Shown in pieces: positions 1 through 11,509 of a stretch of DNA of 64,000 nt (its first letter is position 1; each line of letters begins with the position of its first letter). The notes under the pieces are model-generated. The model saw only the letters and a list, made by a program, of their open reading frames with translations, ran no database searches and had not been told where the DNA came from. The translations under genes were made by a program, and so were the position numbers. The stretch is taken from assembly GCF_029227915.1 (NCBI RefSeq), contig NC_079879.1:7132001-7196000 (forward strand), given 5' to 3'. Source of the DNA: Hydractinia symbiolongicarpus (taxonomy: Eukaryota; Cnidaria; Hydrozoa; Anthoathecata; Hydractiniidae).

Positions 1-263
1 TGCTTCCTTAATTGATTAGAAAAACGGTTCCACAACAACTACCTTTATTTGCAGCAAGATTCACTGTTTTTGATAAATTCTTGTGATCTCATAGGGCGAA
101 GGATCTCTTTAAGAGACAAGAGAGGAGTTGAACGTCCTCCACCATACTTTAATTTAAAGGGGCGATCACATGAAGTCCCATGAAATACCTCATAGTGATG
201 GTGTCACTTTAAAAAACTCCCAGTCCAGTCTGTGAATGGTTGGTGCTAGCAAGGGCATCCAGA
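1..263. other. no gene seen
   Basis: AT-rich sequence beyond the 3' end of the LINE fragment. I see no open frame, splice-site set or repeat I can name here. Confidence 0.5.
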
Positions 264-2265
264 TGTAATCATCATCTTCATCATCATTCTCGGCTTAACG
301 TCCGTTTTCCATGCTAGCATGGGTTGGACGGGGTATATTAATGACCTCTTCCAATCTGATCTAGACTGTGTTAGATCTAAACTCAACTTCCTCTGTATCA
401 AGTCTGTCCTTATAACCTCCTGCCAAGTCTTTCTCGGTCTGCCTCTGGGCTTTGCCCCAGGAACTATCAAGTCTCTACACTTTCTTACCCAATTATCCTC
501 CTCCATTCTTTCCAAGTGCCCCAGCCAATTCAATCTTCTTATCTGGATAACATCTTTTATTCTACGGAGACTTAGCCTGCTTCTTAGCTTATGTGGACTC
601 TTTCTGTCTCTCAGACTGGCGTTGCACATCCACCTAACCATTCTCATATCATTCCTTTCTAAAAGGTCAAGATCTTCCTGCTTCACTGCCCATGTCTCAC
701 TACCGTACAACATAACACTTCTTACACAGGCCTCATACAACCTACCTTTTGACTCAATTGGCAAGACTCTGCTAGTCAACAAAAAAAGTAACTCTCTGAA
801 CTTTTTTCCAAGCAGAACCTATCCTGCAAGTAACACTTCTTCCAACACCTTCACTGCCCAACATATCACCTAAGTAACAGAAGTTCTCAACTATCTTTAA
901 CGAGCCATTGTTGTACGTCATTGAAGCTCTCTCTCTATAATCTAACCTTTGCAACGCTTGCATACAAACTGAATGTCAGCTCTTAACCTTCCACCAATAC
1001 TACTGCACTTCTTATGTACCCAATGCTTGCAAGTCTGACAAAAAATTGAGTTACTACCAACCCCTTTCCTGCAGTCTCCACAAGGCCACTTTCCAACTAC
1101 AAGGTCACACTTGGCTGCAATGCTACTAATCATGACTTTAGACTTTGCTGTGTTCACCCTTAGCCCTTTCTCTTCTAGTCCTTTCTCTTTCACTTCTCAA
1201 ACTTTTCAACTAATTCTTCCACCAACTCTGCTATGAGAACCAAATCATCTGCATACAATAACTCCCATAGAAAACCTGTTTTGAACTCCATTGACAGCGC
1301 TTCTAAGACTAGAAAAAACAACAAAGGACCCTGATGTACACCAACATTTACACTAAATTCTTCACTAAGTGAATCGTTAATCCTGACACGACTTTTAGCA
1401 TTGCTGTACATAGACTGTACCATCATAACTAGCCACTTACCACACCTAATTTTCTCATAGCCTAGCAAATAACTTTATGTGGCACTCTATCAAAAGCTTT
1501 CTCTAAATCTACAAAGGCAAAATAGAGTTTCTCTTTCCTAAATAATTTCCTGAAGCTGTCTGAGTAAAAATATTGCATCTGTGGTGCCTGCCCTGGAACA
1601 AAACCAAATTGTATCTTATCTATATCAATTCTTTCTCTAAGTAACTTATCAATCACTCTTTTAATAACCCTACAAGCACCCATAAAAGATGGAATACTTG
1701 GTGTGGGCAGTAAAACACTAAGTCCAAACCGTGTCAGTATTTGTACAAGACACAAAATTGACTCATGATATAAGTTGTGTAATCAATGGAAGACTGGGTA
1801 CTAAAGCCTTGATTTTAATTTCACTGCAGTTGATTTACATGGTCATTTCTTCTTAAAACATCGAATGTATGGCTACTAATAGCTTTCTCTAAATCTACAA
1901 AGGCAAAATAGAGTTTCTCTTTCCTAAATAATTTCCTGAAGCTGTCTGAGTAAAAATATTGCATCTGTGGTGCCTGCCCTGGAACAAAACCAAATTGTAT
2001 CTTATCTATATCAATTCTTTCTCTAAGTAACTTATCAATCACTCTTTTAATAACCCTACAAGCACCCATAAAAGATGGAATACTTGGTGTGGGCAGTAAA
2101 ACACAAGTCCAAACCGTGTCAGTATTTGTACAAGACACAAAATTGACTCATGATATAAGTTGTGTAATCAATGGACGACTGGGTACTAAAGCCTTGATTT
2201 TAATTTCACTGCAGTTGATTTACATGGTCATTTCTTCTTAAAACATCGAATGTATGGCTACTAAT
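264..2265 (-). pseudogene. decayed non-LTR retrotransposon (LINE), 3' part
   Basis: Read on the minus strand, successive frames give parts of one reverse transcriptase. A segment ending FVDLEKAFDRVPHKV lies at about 1755-1462. The catalytic YADD box is near 1250. A PHD-like finger (Cys pairs, then HWVHKKC and CKRC) lies at about 1100-960. The C-terminal region with YGSETWAV, WLGHLERME and RGRPRKTW is at 782-300. Frame changes and stops between the parts show that the copy is dead. The 3' end is a short ATC/ATT-rich tail at about 264-285, next to a conserved block containing the palindrome CCATGCTAGCATGG. The 5' endonuclease half is missing. A second, shorter copy lies at 45527-46557 in the same orientation. 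Confidence 0.85.
1495..2265 (-). repeat. recent ~386-bp tandem duplication inside the LINE
   Basis: Positions 1495-1880 recur almost identically at 1881-2265. The copies differ by a one-base indel (AACACTAAG versus AACACAAG) and a few substitutions. The unit covers the RT segment with FVPGQ and FVDLEKA plus about 130 bp of flanking sequence, so it arose after the LINE inserted. Confidence 0.9.
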
Positions 2266-2281
2266 AGAGTCAGTTGTACTT

Positions 2282-3078
2282 ACAGGCCTGGTCAGAAGAC
2301 GCGTGCGATCACACCCGCACACGCCCACACACGCGCAAAAAAGTTTACGCGAGCGATTTATCGCTCACGTAAGAGACTATTTATCAGAATTTTCTAGAGA
2401 TCCTACGATATATTTTTTTCACATTTTAAGAGAATCTACTAAATAAGCACCACCAAAAACACAAAGCTTATGAAGAACGATCGTGTTATTATGAAGAACA
2501 TGAGGTAAAGAGAACATTAAGGTCGGCTCCTTTCCTTCATGCTGACACTCTTATGCTCGGCTGGTGCATTACACTGAGACTCGAACGAAAAACGGAAGAC
2601 CATTTGGAACCATGCCACAAGTCAGTCCGACCTTTATCGTCACAGAGAATACTGTGAGAAGAGTGCGCACCCATGCAAGTTAAATATAATCAGAGCATGG
2701 GAGAGGTTAGGTGCCCTGTACCTTAATACAGCTTTCGGACGAATGTTCTTGTGATGCATACCAAAGAAAAAACATGTTGAATAAAGTTTTAAAAATATAG
2801 CCAAAAATCTGCCAACACATCGTCGCGCTCAACTTTGCACTTGTGGTTAATACGTTTTACAAAATTCATTTTTATTGGGTTTCGTTTTAAGGCTGGCATT
2901 CCTGCATCTGCAGAAATAAATTTTTATTTTACAGATCAAGCATGTGCATGTCGTAACTTTTTGTTTCATTGACCACTCACGCAAACTAATTTGCACGAGC
3001 TTTTGTGATCGCACGTGGATCGCTCACCAGATTAATTTACGTGAGCGATTTAGCAGTAAATTTCCCGACCAGGCCTGT
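2282..3078. mobile_element. non-autonomous DNA transposon (MITE-like), 4-bp TSD
   Basis: The element starts with ACAGGCCTGGTC and ends with the exact reverse complement, flanked on both sides by ACTT. Subterminal GAGCGAT/ATCGCTC motifs occur at both ends (about 2350-2370 and 3010-3055). No transposase frame is present in the 797 bp. A 4-bp duplication is used by a few DNA-transposon superfamilies such as Chapaev and Sola, but the termini alone do not let me assign one. Confidence 0.7.
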
Positions 3079-3405
3079 ACTTAGATATATGTAGAAAAAT
3101 ATAATTTTAATGATGTCAGCAAAAAGCCTGTCATTATGCAAAAAGAATTTAAATTTTAAAGTTCAGTGCATGATTAACTGATAATAATTAAGTTACTGAT
3201 GTCAACTAATGTAGTAACAGCATGAAGGAGCTAATTTGTCAACTAGGTAATTGAACTTAAAAAAATTCTATTTGCAAAAGAGATATACACAGACACAGCA
3301 AATTAATATAAGAGATATGCAAAAATATTTTCTTGTTTTTTGATTCGTATATTCTCATGATATTATTTTTCTTATGATCTTGTTTTAGAAGAACATAAAG
3401 GCAAA

Positions 3406-3925
3406 ATGTTTGACAAAGACTTTTTGGCAACAACGCCTAAAACAAGATTGTGGGCTATGGGAAGACAAAATACAATTTTGTTGGTCATATCATCAGGCTT
3501 GTCAATTATTGGCAGCTTAATAACTTTTATCACATATGCTGCATTTCGAGACATACACACAACCTCTCGTCATATAATTGTTTGCATAAGCATAGCTGAT
3601 TTTCTAACAGTCACTGCAAATTTGGTTGGCTTGTTTTTTATTCCGCCAAACACAGGAGTCGATGTGCCATGCCAAGTTCAAAGTTTTATTGGCTCAACTT
3701 TTGTATTGTCATCATTTTTATGGACGGTTATGTTGGGTGTTTATTTGTATATCACTTTGGTTAAGGAAAATCAAGAGTTAGCTGAAAAACTTGCCCGACC
3801 TTGGTTTCATATATTATGCTGGTTGTTACCCCTCCTTATCAATGTGGTGGCCATCAATCTTCAGGTGTTAGGAAACAGTAAAGATGACACATCATCCGGC
3901 TGGTGCTGGATTGATCTTGAAACAG
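3406..3925 (+). CDS. GPR157-like G-protein-coupled receptor, exon 1
   Basis: This is the first coding exon of a four-exon gene (3406-3925, 5286-5401, 5888-6097, 6445-6609) with phases 1, 0, 0. The chain gives about 336 residues, the usual size of GPR157, an orphan receptor of the cAMP-receptor-like/secretin-like group at the plasma or ciliary membrane. The exon carries a short N-terminus and TM1 (residues about 22-47), TM2 (about 53-78, with ISIADF), a Cys at the start of TM3 and the family-typical SSFLWTVMLGVYLYITLV stretch. TM4 and the GWCWID loop follow. The donor is ACAG/GTACAT. The ATG follows a possible 5'UTR acceptor (TTGTTTTAG). The family call comes from remembered motif patterns, not alignment. 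Confidence 0.8.
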
Positions 3926-4336
3926 GTACATAATTCTTTCTCTATTTTTTACTTGTGGCTCTTTAATTTTTTAGCCCTTTTTTCAAAAATTATATTGCAC
4001 ATTCTTAAAAACAATTTATTTTATTCCCCTAGTTTTTCGGAATTCGAACAACTGCAGAAGTTTGGCCCACAAAATCAAAAGTTCTTGCAACAACTCCAGT
4101 TTTGAAAAACAGCTGCAGATAAGATAGCTAATTTTTTATTTTTTTTATTTTAACGCATTTTGTTGTGAGAGAGTAGTAACAAACAGAAACAAACTTTTTT
4201 CAGAGTTAACACTGCCCCAATTTAGATAGCCAATGTTTTTAATTAACCCCTTTTTTGAATTTGCAATAATTTGTTTAAAAATAATGTTCAATAATTTTCT
4301 GAACTTATCATAAACAAGAAGCCCTGGGGGATCTAA

Positions 4337-5207
4337 GAATTTCCGCGCGCTACCAAAATATTTGATGAAAACCTGCTAATTCGTTGTGTTATTGTGCCAA
4401 ACATTCGAAGGGGTTTGGTGCATGAACCTCTGAAGATAAATCAAAATTTTGATGTGACCATCATTTTCAGCATACTTTTTTTATTAACTGTGTCAATTTT
4501 TGTCGAAAATAAAGCAGTTTTAATTTTTGGATAAATTTTGGCCTAAGATGACATTTAGGTGACAAAAAATCAAACTTTTGTACTATCATCATTTTTAGCA
4601 TACTTTATTTGTTAACTGTGCCAGATTTAGACGAAAATAAAGTGGTTTTAATTTTTGGACTAATTTTGGCCTAAAATGGCATTTAGGTGACAAAAATCAA
4701 AATTTTGTTGTCACCATTATGTTCAGCATACTTTTTTTGTTAATTGTGCCAAAATTTGTCAAAAATAAAGTAGTTTTAATTTTTGGACCAATTTTGGCCT
4801 AAAATGACATTTAGGTAACAAGAAATCAAAATTTTGATGTCACCATCATGTTCAGCATACTTTATTTGTTTACTGTGCCAAATTTTGGTAAAAATAAAGT
4901 AGTTTCACTTTTTGGACCAATTTTGGCCTTTAATGACATTTAGGTGACAAAAATCAAAATTATTATGTCACCATTATGTTCAGCATACTTTTTTGTTAAC
5001 TGTGCCAAATTTTGTCGAAAACAAATACCAATTTTGGCCTGAAACGTCAATACGAGACTTCCCAGTAGTTAAGGAGCTTGGGTATGAAGCTTACATCTAT
5101 GGACGGAGGAATGTAAAATCCCAGGGTCAATTTTTTTTCAAAAAATGCTCCGAAAGAAAAAAACGACGGTTTTAAAGAATTTCCTACGCCTTCGGGCGCG
5201 GAAATTC
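4337..5207. mobile_element. intronic repeat element with inverted ends
   Basis: It lies in intron 1 of the GPCR. GAATTTCCGCGCGC at the left end is mirrored by GGGCGCGGAAATTC at the right end (5195-5207). The interior is mainly the 128-bp minisatellite. I could not identify a clear target-site duplication, so its status as a transposon is inferred. Confidence 0.45.
4440..5045. repeat. minisatellite, ~128-bp unit, about 4.7 copies
   Basis: The phrase CAGCATACTT and a following TTTTGGCCTAA/ATGACATTTAGGTGAC block recur at about 4467, 4594, 4722, 4851 and 4979 with modest divergence. It lies within intron 1 of the GPR157-like gene. Confidence 0.85.
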
Positions 5208-5285
5208 AAAAACAGTTTTTAAATTTGCAAAAGTTTGTTCAAGTTTGTTCTTTTTTACCTTATTTCATTTATCTAATTAATTCAG

Positions 5286-5401
5286 GCAAACGAGATAAAC
5301 AAATCATGTGGATGATAATAGATGGTAAAGGTATTGAGATATTATCCTATGTGTTATCACTAATATTGTACACAAAGATAAAGTCACACATACGAAAAAA
5401 G
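5286..5401 (+). CDS. GPR157-like receptor, exon 2 (TM5)
   Basis: The acceptor TAATTCAG opens in phase 1, matching exon 1. The exon encodes a WMIIDGKGIEILSYVL-type segment, the fifth membrane span, and ends at AAAAAG/GTATGA in phase 0. The Gly-Lys-x-x-Glu motif before the span is typical of the family. Confidence 0.75.
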
Positions 5402-5887
5402 GTATGAAAATGAACTCAATAGGGATGTTGTGTGTTTTTTAAAATCTACTTTGCAAAGTTTCTGAACCAGTTATTCTCTATAATTTATTAAGAGCTGTTA
5501 TAATGGCAACGCGTCTTATTAATTTCATCGTGAAAAAGCTTGTATAAATAAAATGCGTAGTTTACAAGTAACAGCATCCTACAACAGGGAAAAACAATGT
5601 ATATACAAAAAAAAACTTTTCACTGATAGACGTTGCAAAAAGCTACCTAATTGATTATCTAATATGATAATATGACTGCAATAATTTTTTGCTTATGTCA
5701 GCGCTTATCCCCTTTATCCCACATCATCCAAATCTTTAAATTTACCTAAAATACCAACTATATGTTTAAAATCCATTAAATTTAGTTCTAGAACGAGCAA
5801 TTAACTATCCCCACCCCACCTCCCATCCTCATTCCAGTCCCTCCTCCTTGTGTGTTGTAAGTGTAAGTTAGTTATGTTTATATTCAG

Positions 5888-6097
5888 ATAAAGAAATACG
5901 AGCGTGTGGAGAGCAGTTCATCACAATTTAGTCGTCATCGTACTGTAAGTGCAGCAAAGAATACCGACCGAAAGCTCATATTCATTCCTATTTGCTTGAT
6001 ACTCTTACGAATTTGGGGCACGATACGTTTCTTTATGTACGTTCATGGGAAGGATCACTACAGTTTAACATTGGATCACATCCTTTTGTATATGCAG
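5888..6097 (+). CDS. GPR157-like receptor, exon 3 (ICL3 and TM6)
   Basis: Acceptor ATATTCAG, phase 0, exactly 70 codons, donor CAG/GTAAGA. A Ser-rich basic intracellular loop is followed by a membrane span LIFIPICLILLRIWGTIRFF, as in TM6 of GPR157-type receptors (LRIW motif). Confidence 0.78.
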
Positions 6098-6444
6098 GTA
6101 AGAAGTTATTTAGTTCAAAATTCCAGTGTAAGTTTTCATATGTATGTGAGCTACCATCTTGTTTGGTAAAACACTGCTGCCCTAATAAATTTTTGTGTTA
6201 TTTAACGCGCCAAATATTTTTATGACGTCAGTCACAGTCCCATTTGCGCGCAATTTTTATGGTGTTCAAATCCCGTTGTTTCCTTTTGTTGTTGTTTTGT
6301 TTGTTTTTTTGCATGTACCGAAAAGAAACTTTCCGGCGAAGTTTTGGTTGGAATAAATGATATATGATGTTTATTTTTTAAATATTTGAAAAAGACGTTT
6401 GTTAATATAAATTGTTAATGTTAAGGAGTCTGTTTTGTTTATAG

Positions 6445-6609
6445 GCGATTGGTGATAACTTGCAAGGTGCTGTCAATTGTGTTTTGTTTTGTTTTTTAAC
6501 TCCAAAAGTGTTTAGTCACATCAGGGATAGTTTCAAATATTGCTGCATGAGAGAGAAAACAGCTCTTCTAAATACTGAAATAGAAGCAAGCACAATCTCT
6601 GAGGATTGA
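6445..6609 (+). CDS. GPR157-like receptor, exon 4 (TM7, tail, stop)
   Basis: Acceptor GTTTATAG, phase 0. The exon encodes GDNLQGAVNCVLFCFLTP (TM7) and a short cytoplasmic tail with a CC pair, then TGA at 6607-6609. The conserved GD-x2-QG start of TM7 supports the chain. Confidence 0.78.
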   Translation, partial: AIGDNLQGAVNCVLFCFLTPKVFSHIRDSFKYCCMREKTALLNTEIEASTISED

Positions 6610-6655
6610 TCAAAGCTGTTTCAGTGTGGATTGAATTTTTAATACAATAATATGA

Positions 6656-6679
6656 AATAATAATAATAATAATAATAAT
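6656..6679. repeat. (AAT)n microsatellite
   Basis: About eight AAT/ATA units directly downstream of the receptor gene. Confidence 0.9.
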
Positions 6680-6832
6680 GGAATCTTGTTTTATTTTTTT
6701 ATTTTTTATGCCTGCTCTACATTTAAATATATCATTTTATTCACATCTTATTAAAAACTATGTTAAAATTTTGTACATTTTAAATTGTTATGTTATTTTT
6801 ATCAGTTCCATGTTATGTCTCGTGTGTTTTCT

Positions 6833-6925
6833 TTCAGTGCTTGTGATTTTTCCTGCTGTATTGGGTTTTTCCTGCTGTTTTGGGGTTTTTTCCTGCTGTA
6901 TTTGGTTTTTCCTGGCGTGTTATGA
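6833..6925. repeat. short tandem repeat, ~20-bp unit
   Basis: Four imperfect copies of a TTTTTCCTGCTGTWTTGGG unit, the last one degenerate (TTTTTCCTGGCGTG). Confidence 0.75.
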
Positions 6926-9753
6926 ACTGGACAGTAAAAAATGAAAAATGTTTGCTCGGGAAAGAACTTTTATATTAAAGAAAAATTTCGCGGTAATTTG
7001 AAGGAGAGACAAATGGGATATATTTCCTTTTTATTGTGATAGCCCCGGATCAATACACACAAAATAATTAAACAACAAATTTGTGGATCAAAATAGCAAA
7101 AATGTTGAACAACATTTGACGGGAAAATTTTTAATATTTTACAACTGACCTTACTGAACAAACGTTTGAGTAAATAAAACAAAGAAATTATAGATTCGTA
7201 AATAAGAATGAATTTGGCGCCATCTCATCATAACAAACTTCATCGTTCGAAGCTCAAAGTATGTTGTGGAAAAAAGACTCACAGCATGAAAACAATATTG
7301 TTGCTGGTCATAACAGATATTCACTTAGGTTCAGAGAAGTTTAAACGGAAGTTAAAAAATGCTGTTTTTATTGTAGTACATAAAATATTCTTGGTTTTCT
7401 TAAGTGAAAGGTCTTATTTTTAAGGTTTACTGGTAAGTACATCCAAAACCTACTTATTTTTCATCTGTACAATCATGAAGATTTTGTAAAAATGTTGTTA
7501 AGAAGATATACAGATACTTAGTTATGAAATATAGTTATTTATTACCTTAGTAGATTTTAGGATTTAGAAATCTATAATATTTTTTCTCTCGCTTAAAATT
7601 TATTTTCGGGCTGCCACAAAATAGTCCTTTGTTCGCCTCTCTTTTAACATTAACTTCCTCGAAAGTTTATTCCGTAAAACAAGCTAAATTTGGTCAAGCG
7701 CAAAGGTTTATCCTTACGAAATATTAAACTTTTTAAAAACCGCGAAGGTCTAATAATCTCACTCAACCCATTTATTGTTAAAACCTTAAAGTCTTCTTTT
7801 CGCATTTCAAATTGGAATGAAAAAGAAGTTCCATTAAACTCAACAAGTATTTCCGAAAGTTTGCTCAAAAAATTTGGCTAGTAAAAAGTGACAAAGCTTT
7901 CTGATTTTCTTTTTCAAATATTTCTTTTTGCCCACATTTTTCCCCAATAAGGTGTAATATGACAAACTATTTCTTCTATTAATTGTCTGGCCTGGGAAGG
8001 GAGCGGTTTCTAAAGGGGCGGTTTTTAAAGGGGGCTTTTAAATCAAGGGGGAAATCACTACAAATCGTGAAGGTGTAAAAGCATATATCAAACTTTGCGA
8101 CTTTTACTTAAAACAGCTATAAACAGTATACATGAAAAACTTTTCGTATTTCCTATAACCGCCCGGGAACTTGCTTTCAAATTTAATGAATATCTTACTT
8201 TAATAACCCGGGCGCTTATTAAAGGAGGTACGGATCCTTATTTAGTAATTCTACAGTGCCAAGAAAAATACCGGAAAGCGTTTTTTGTGTTTTATGTGAT
8301 TTAAACGTTGGTGTTGTTTTAAAGTTCTGCACTTGCATTAATTTTTGGAACACGCTTGACTGTTATAGTTATGACTGTGACTGAGTGTACTTTGTGAGAA
8401 AAGCCGAGAAGTTTTTTTAACAACAAATTAGCTTGAAACCAACTTTCACATTTTGACGTTTCTGTCCTATTTGTGAGCTTTCTCCATTAAATAAAAAGAA
8501 CAGGTGGACTGTTTTAACTATGCCAATGTAACAACAAGTTGTAGCTTGTGTTTTAATGCAATCTGATTTGACGATAAAGTTATTTTTTAGAAGTAAATGC
8601 CTACAAGCAGGTGATCCAATTTCTTGAATCTAATTTATTGAATTCAGAAAATTTGATCGGGTATCACCTGTTCTTGATGGGTGCTTCACTCCATATGTGG
8701 CAAACATGCCATAATGTTTTAAATAAACTATTTTAATTGTTCACATCATCAATGTTCGAGTATGCGGCGGCATTCAACTTGTAACTATAACCTATCATTA
8801 TTAGACTTTTATTGGTATATTATTGGAACAGTTGCATGTTACCGTCAAATTATAATTTTATTTTTTTGGAAGAGATTTTCTTGTAGTTGGTTTTATTCCA
8901 CCTATCTGACTATTCACAGTTACTAGTTAACCTGAAGTAATTATTTAACAATATTTTTTATATCAATGTTTTTAGTTGTGGTGATTTATATATTTTGTGG
9001 TCAGCCCCACTAAATTCGACATATGTAGCTACCAATTGTTTTCAAGCGGACCACAAAGGGGTTTCTTTAATGCTTAAACTGTATTGATATTGTTCCCTTA
9101 ACTATTTTGACCATTTTCTATATACATGGAACTCCGATCTGGAAAACCATCTAGTCTATTATAGAGCCATAGGTCTTTTTGCTGTTTTCATCCACCAATA
9201 CACGTTTCCCGAATTACATGTTTCCCGAATTACATGTTTTCAAAATTTGATAATTTTGATGTTTTGACTTTAGGATCATATTCAATATTATTGAATTAGT
9301 GTGTGTATATAAATTTTAAACCGAATCTGACAAGTGAAAATTCTGTTTTGGTGGTATTAATGTTACGGTCAAAATCTTCTTAATGTTCTATTTGTACTAA
9401 TAAGCTTCGGTTTCAAGTAGAGTTCAATTAGGAAGGTTATTTGTTGTATAAATCCGAAGATTTCATAATCTATAAAATTTCAGGTGAGAATTTCAAAAAA
9501 ATCACATTTATTTTGTTTGAAAAAGTTTAGAAATAGCAGAGGTACATCAAAGAAAACTAATTCGGGAAAGGTGTATTAAATTTTACAAGACTATGCCAAC
9601 ATTTTAAATTTATTCTACAATCTGTGAGTTCGGACACATTGTGAATGGAATATGGGTATGTAATGTGTAGAAATTGAAGATTGCACCATACCCTTTATAA
9701 AACTTCCTGTTGTTATTTTTGATCTTGTTGTACAGTTTTTAGATTGGCTAATA
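6926..9753. other. intergenic, no gene recognised
   Basis: AT-rich sequence with short open frames only (for example 7690-7881) that match nothing I recognise. A G-rich patch (AAAGGGGCGG, AAAGGGGGC) lies at 7995-8050. Two CGTTTCCCGAATTAC-like words at 9198-9225 and an inverted relative (TAATTCGGGAAAGGTG) at about 9560 may mark the ends of an old small element. Confidence 0.45.
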
Positions 9754-10378
9754 ATGAAGAATAATAATAAGCTTATAATGGAACGTGCTGCAAATTATAT
9801 GTTGCGATCACAATTATTTGCAGCGCAAACATGTAATGTCGATCTAGATAAACACGCATTACAGATAGTGGATGATATCCCTGTCAGTCACACCTTATTT
9901 CCTACTATAACAAAGGCTGTGAAGACAGGTAGCAGAGCGGAACGTGCTTGGATTGATACTGTGGCCGATATAGATTACATATACGAAATCGGTCCATTAA
10001 AAGTATACAGCGTTACAGATGCTTCACAAAGGAAAATGTTTAGGTATAAAAACACAGATCATTCAGGGTTTTACCAGATCTTAGATGAATACGAAGGTGC
10101 TTTGTATCCACAGATGCTGCAAGTAAAACTAGCTCCAATACTTGGAATTTACACAAAGAAAGCAGGAGAAACACTGAGGAAAATTGCCAAGGAAAAGGTA
10201 ACAAATGCTGCGTACCCAAATTTACACAACGATGACAGAAAATTTAAATTTGAACTGAAAATAAAGGAAGATGCCGTCATTGGGATGGTTTTGCATCAGT
10301 GGCCGAAAGAAATTTTCAAAGAATTTTTCAATGACAGACAACATTTATGGTTTAAAGATAGGCTTGAAGATGTTAAAG
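9754..10378 (+). CDS. Mab-21/cGAS-like nucleotidyltransferase, exon 1 (host gene)
   Basis: This is the N-terminal half of the nucleotidyltransferase core of a cGAS-like receptor/Mab-21 family protein. Active family members make cyclic or linear nucleotides after sensing nucleic acid; others are inactive. The GS loop appears as TGSRAERAW (about residue 57), followed by the metal-binding pair in VADIDYIYE (about residues 70-73). A later Asp before the HQWP motif is a candidate third acidic residue. The ATG follows a probable 5'UTR acceptor (GTTTTTAG). The exon ends at AAAG/GTAAAA in phase 1 and joins the exon at 11510. The gene is cut by the Polinton. The empty-site protein would be about 638 residues. 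Catalytic activity is inferred from motifs only. Confidence 0.75.
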
Positions 10379-10639
10379 GTAAAAAAAAATTACTTAGTGC
10401 GCAATGATATACCAGAAGTTCGCACGTTTTTTGTGATAGCTAACACTTTATTGCGCGAAAAAAACACTTTATTGCTCGAAAAAAGAGAAATTGAATATTT
10501 TAAATTGATTTGTTAAGAACTTACAGTGGTCCATTGATCATTTGTTATAGAAAGCGAGTTAATAATTTTCCTTTAACAAATATAAAATAAATTTGTCATA
10601 ATAAACTTTTCCCACCACAATATCCGCTAACATGATTTG

Positions 10640-11110
10640 TTAAGTTGTTTCTTGACGTGTTTTCCCGAACTATCTTGTTTTCTAACGTGTCTTCTCAAAC
10701 TAACTTGTTTCTTGACGTGACTTCCCGAACTAACTTGTTTTCTAACGTGTCTTCCCGAACTAACTTCTTTTCTAACATGTCTTCCCGAACTAACTTGTTT
10801 CTTGACGTGCCTTCCCGAACTAACTTGTTTCTTGACGTGACTTCCCGAATTAGCTTAATTTCTAACGTGTCTTCCCGAACTAAATCGTTTCTTGACGTGT
10901 CTTCCCGAACTAACTTCTTTTCTAACATGTTTTCCCGAACTAACTTGTTTCTTGACGTGTCTTCCCGAACTAACTTGTTTTCTAACGTGTCTTCTCAAAC
11001 TAATTTGTTTCTTGACGTGTCTTCCCGAACTAACGTGTCTTCTCGAACTAACGTGTCTTCTCGAACTAATTTTGTTTTTTCAACGTGTCTTTCTAAACTA
11101 ACTAGATTTT
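10640..11110. repeat. 30-bp minisatellite in the cGAS-like gene's intron
   Basis: About 16 units of ACTTGTTTCTTGACGTGACT plus TCCCGAACTA, alternating between TTGACGTG and CTAACGTG versions, so a 60-bp higher-order period is visible. The 30-bp length keeps frames open on both strands, which explains the long spurious frames here. Inverted half-units follow at about 11175-11230. It lies between the exons at 10378 and 11510. Confidence 0.9.
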
Positions 11111-11509
11111 CCAACGCCGTCTTCATGAACTAACTTGTGTCGCTAACATGTATTCCAGTACAAACTTGTTTTCTAAAGTTCGGGAAAAGCGGGTAGTGAG
11201 ACAAGTTAGTTCGAGGAAACACGTTAAAAGCAGCACGTGAGGAGACGATTTGATTTATAAAGACAGTAAACAGGTTTATTTTGGGAAGACACCTTAGTAA
11301 ACAATTTAATTTATTGTTTTGGCCATAAAATCTATTTATTTAATAATATCAGCAATGGACCATGGTAGATACTACTTCAAATCAAACTGATTTGATTTAA
11401 AAAACTTGAGTGATTTGAAGCCACAGTCTATTATACGTCATTTTTAACATCATTGTGGGCAATAATATTTTGTATCTTTACATACATTTTTGTTTTTTTC
11501 TGTTTTTAG

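Noticed and set aside
2580-2680. Possible tRNA-like T-loop word (GTTCGAGTC on the minus strand)
   Set aside because: No matching acceptor, D and anticodon arms could be folded around it.
10640-11110. CRISPR-like array of regular repeats
   Set aside because: Contiguous minisatellite units without unique spacers, in an animal intron.
10645-11133. Ser/Arg/Thr/Asn repeat protein frame
   Set aside because: Intronic 30-bp minisatellite, open on both strands because the unit length is divisible by three.
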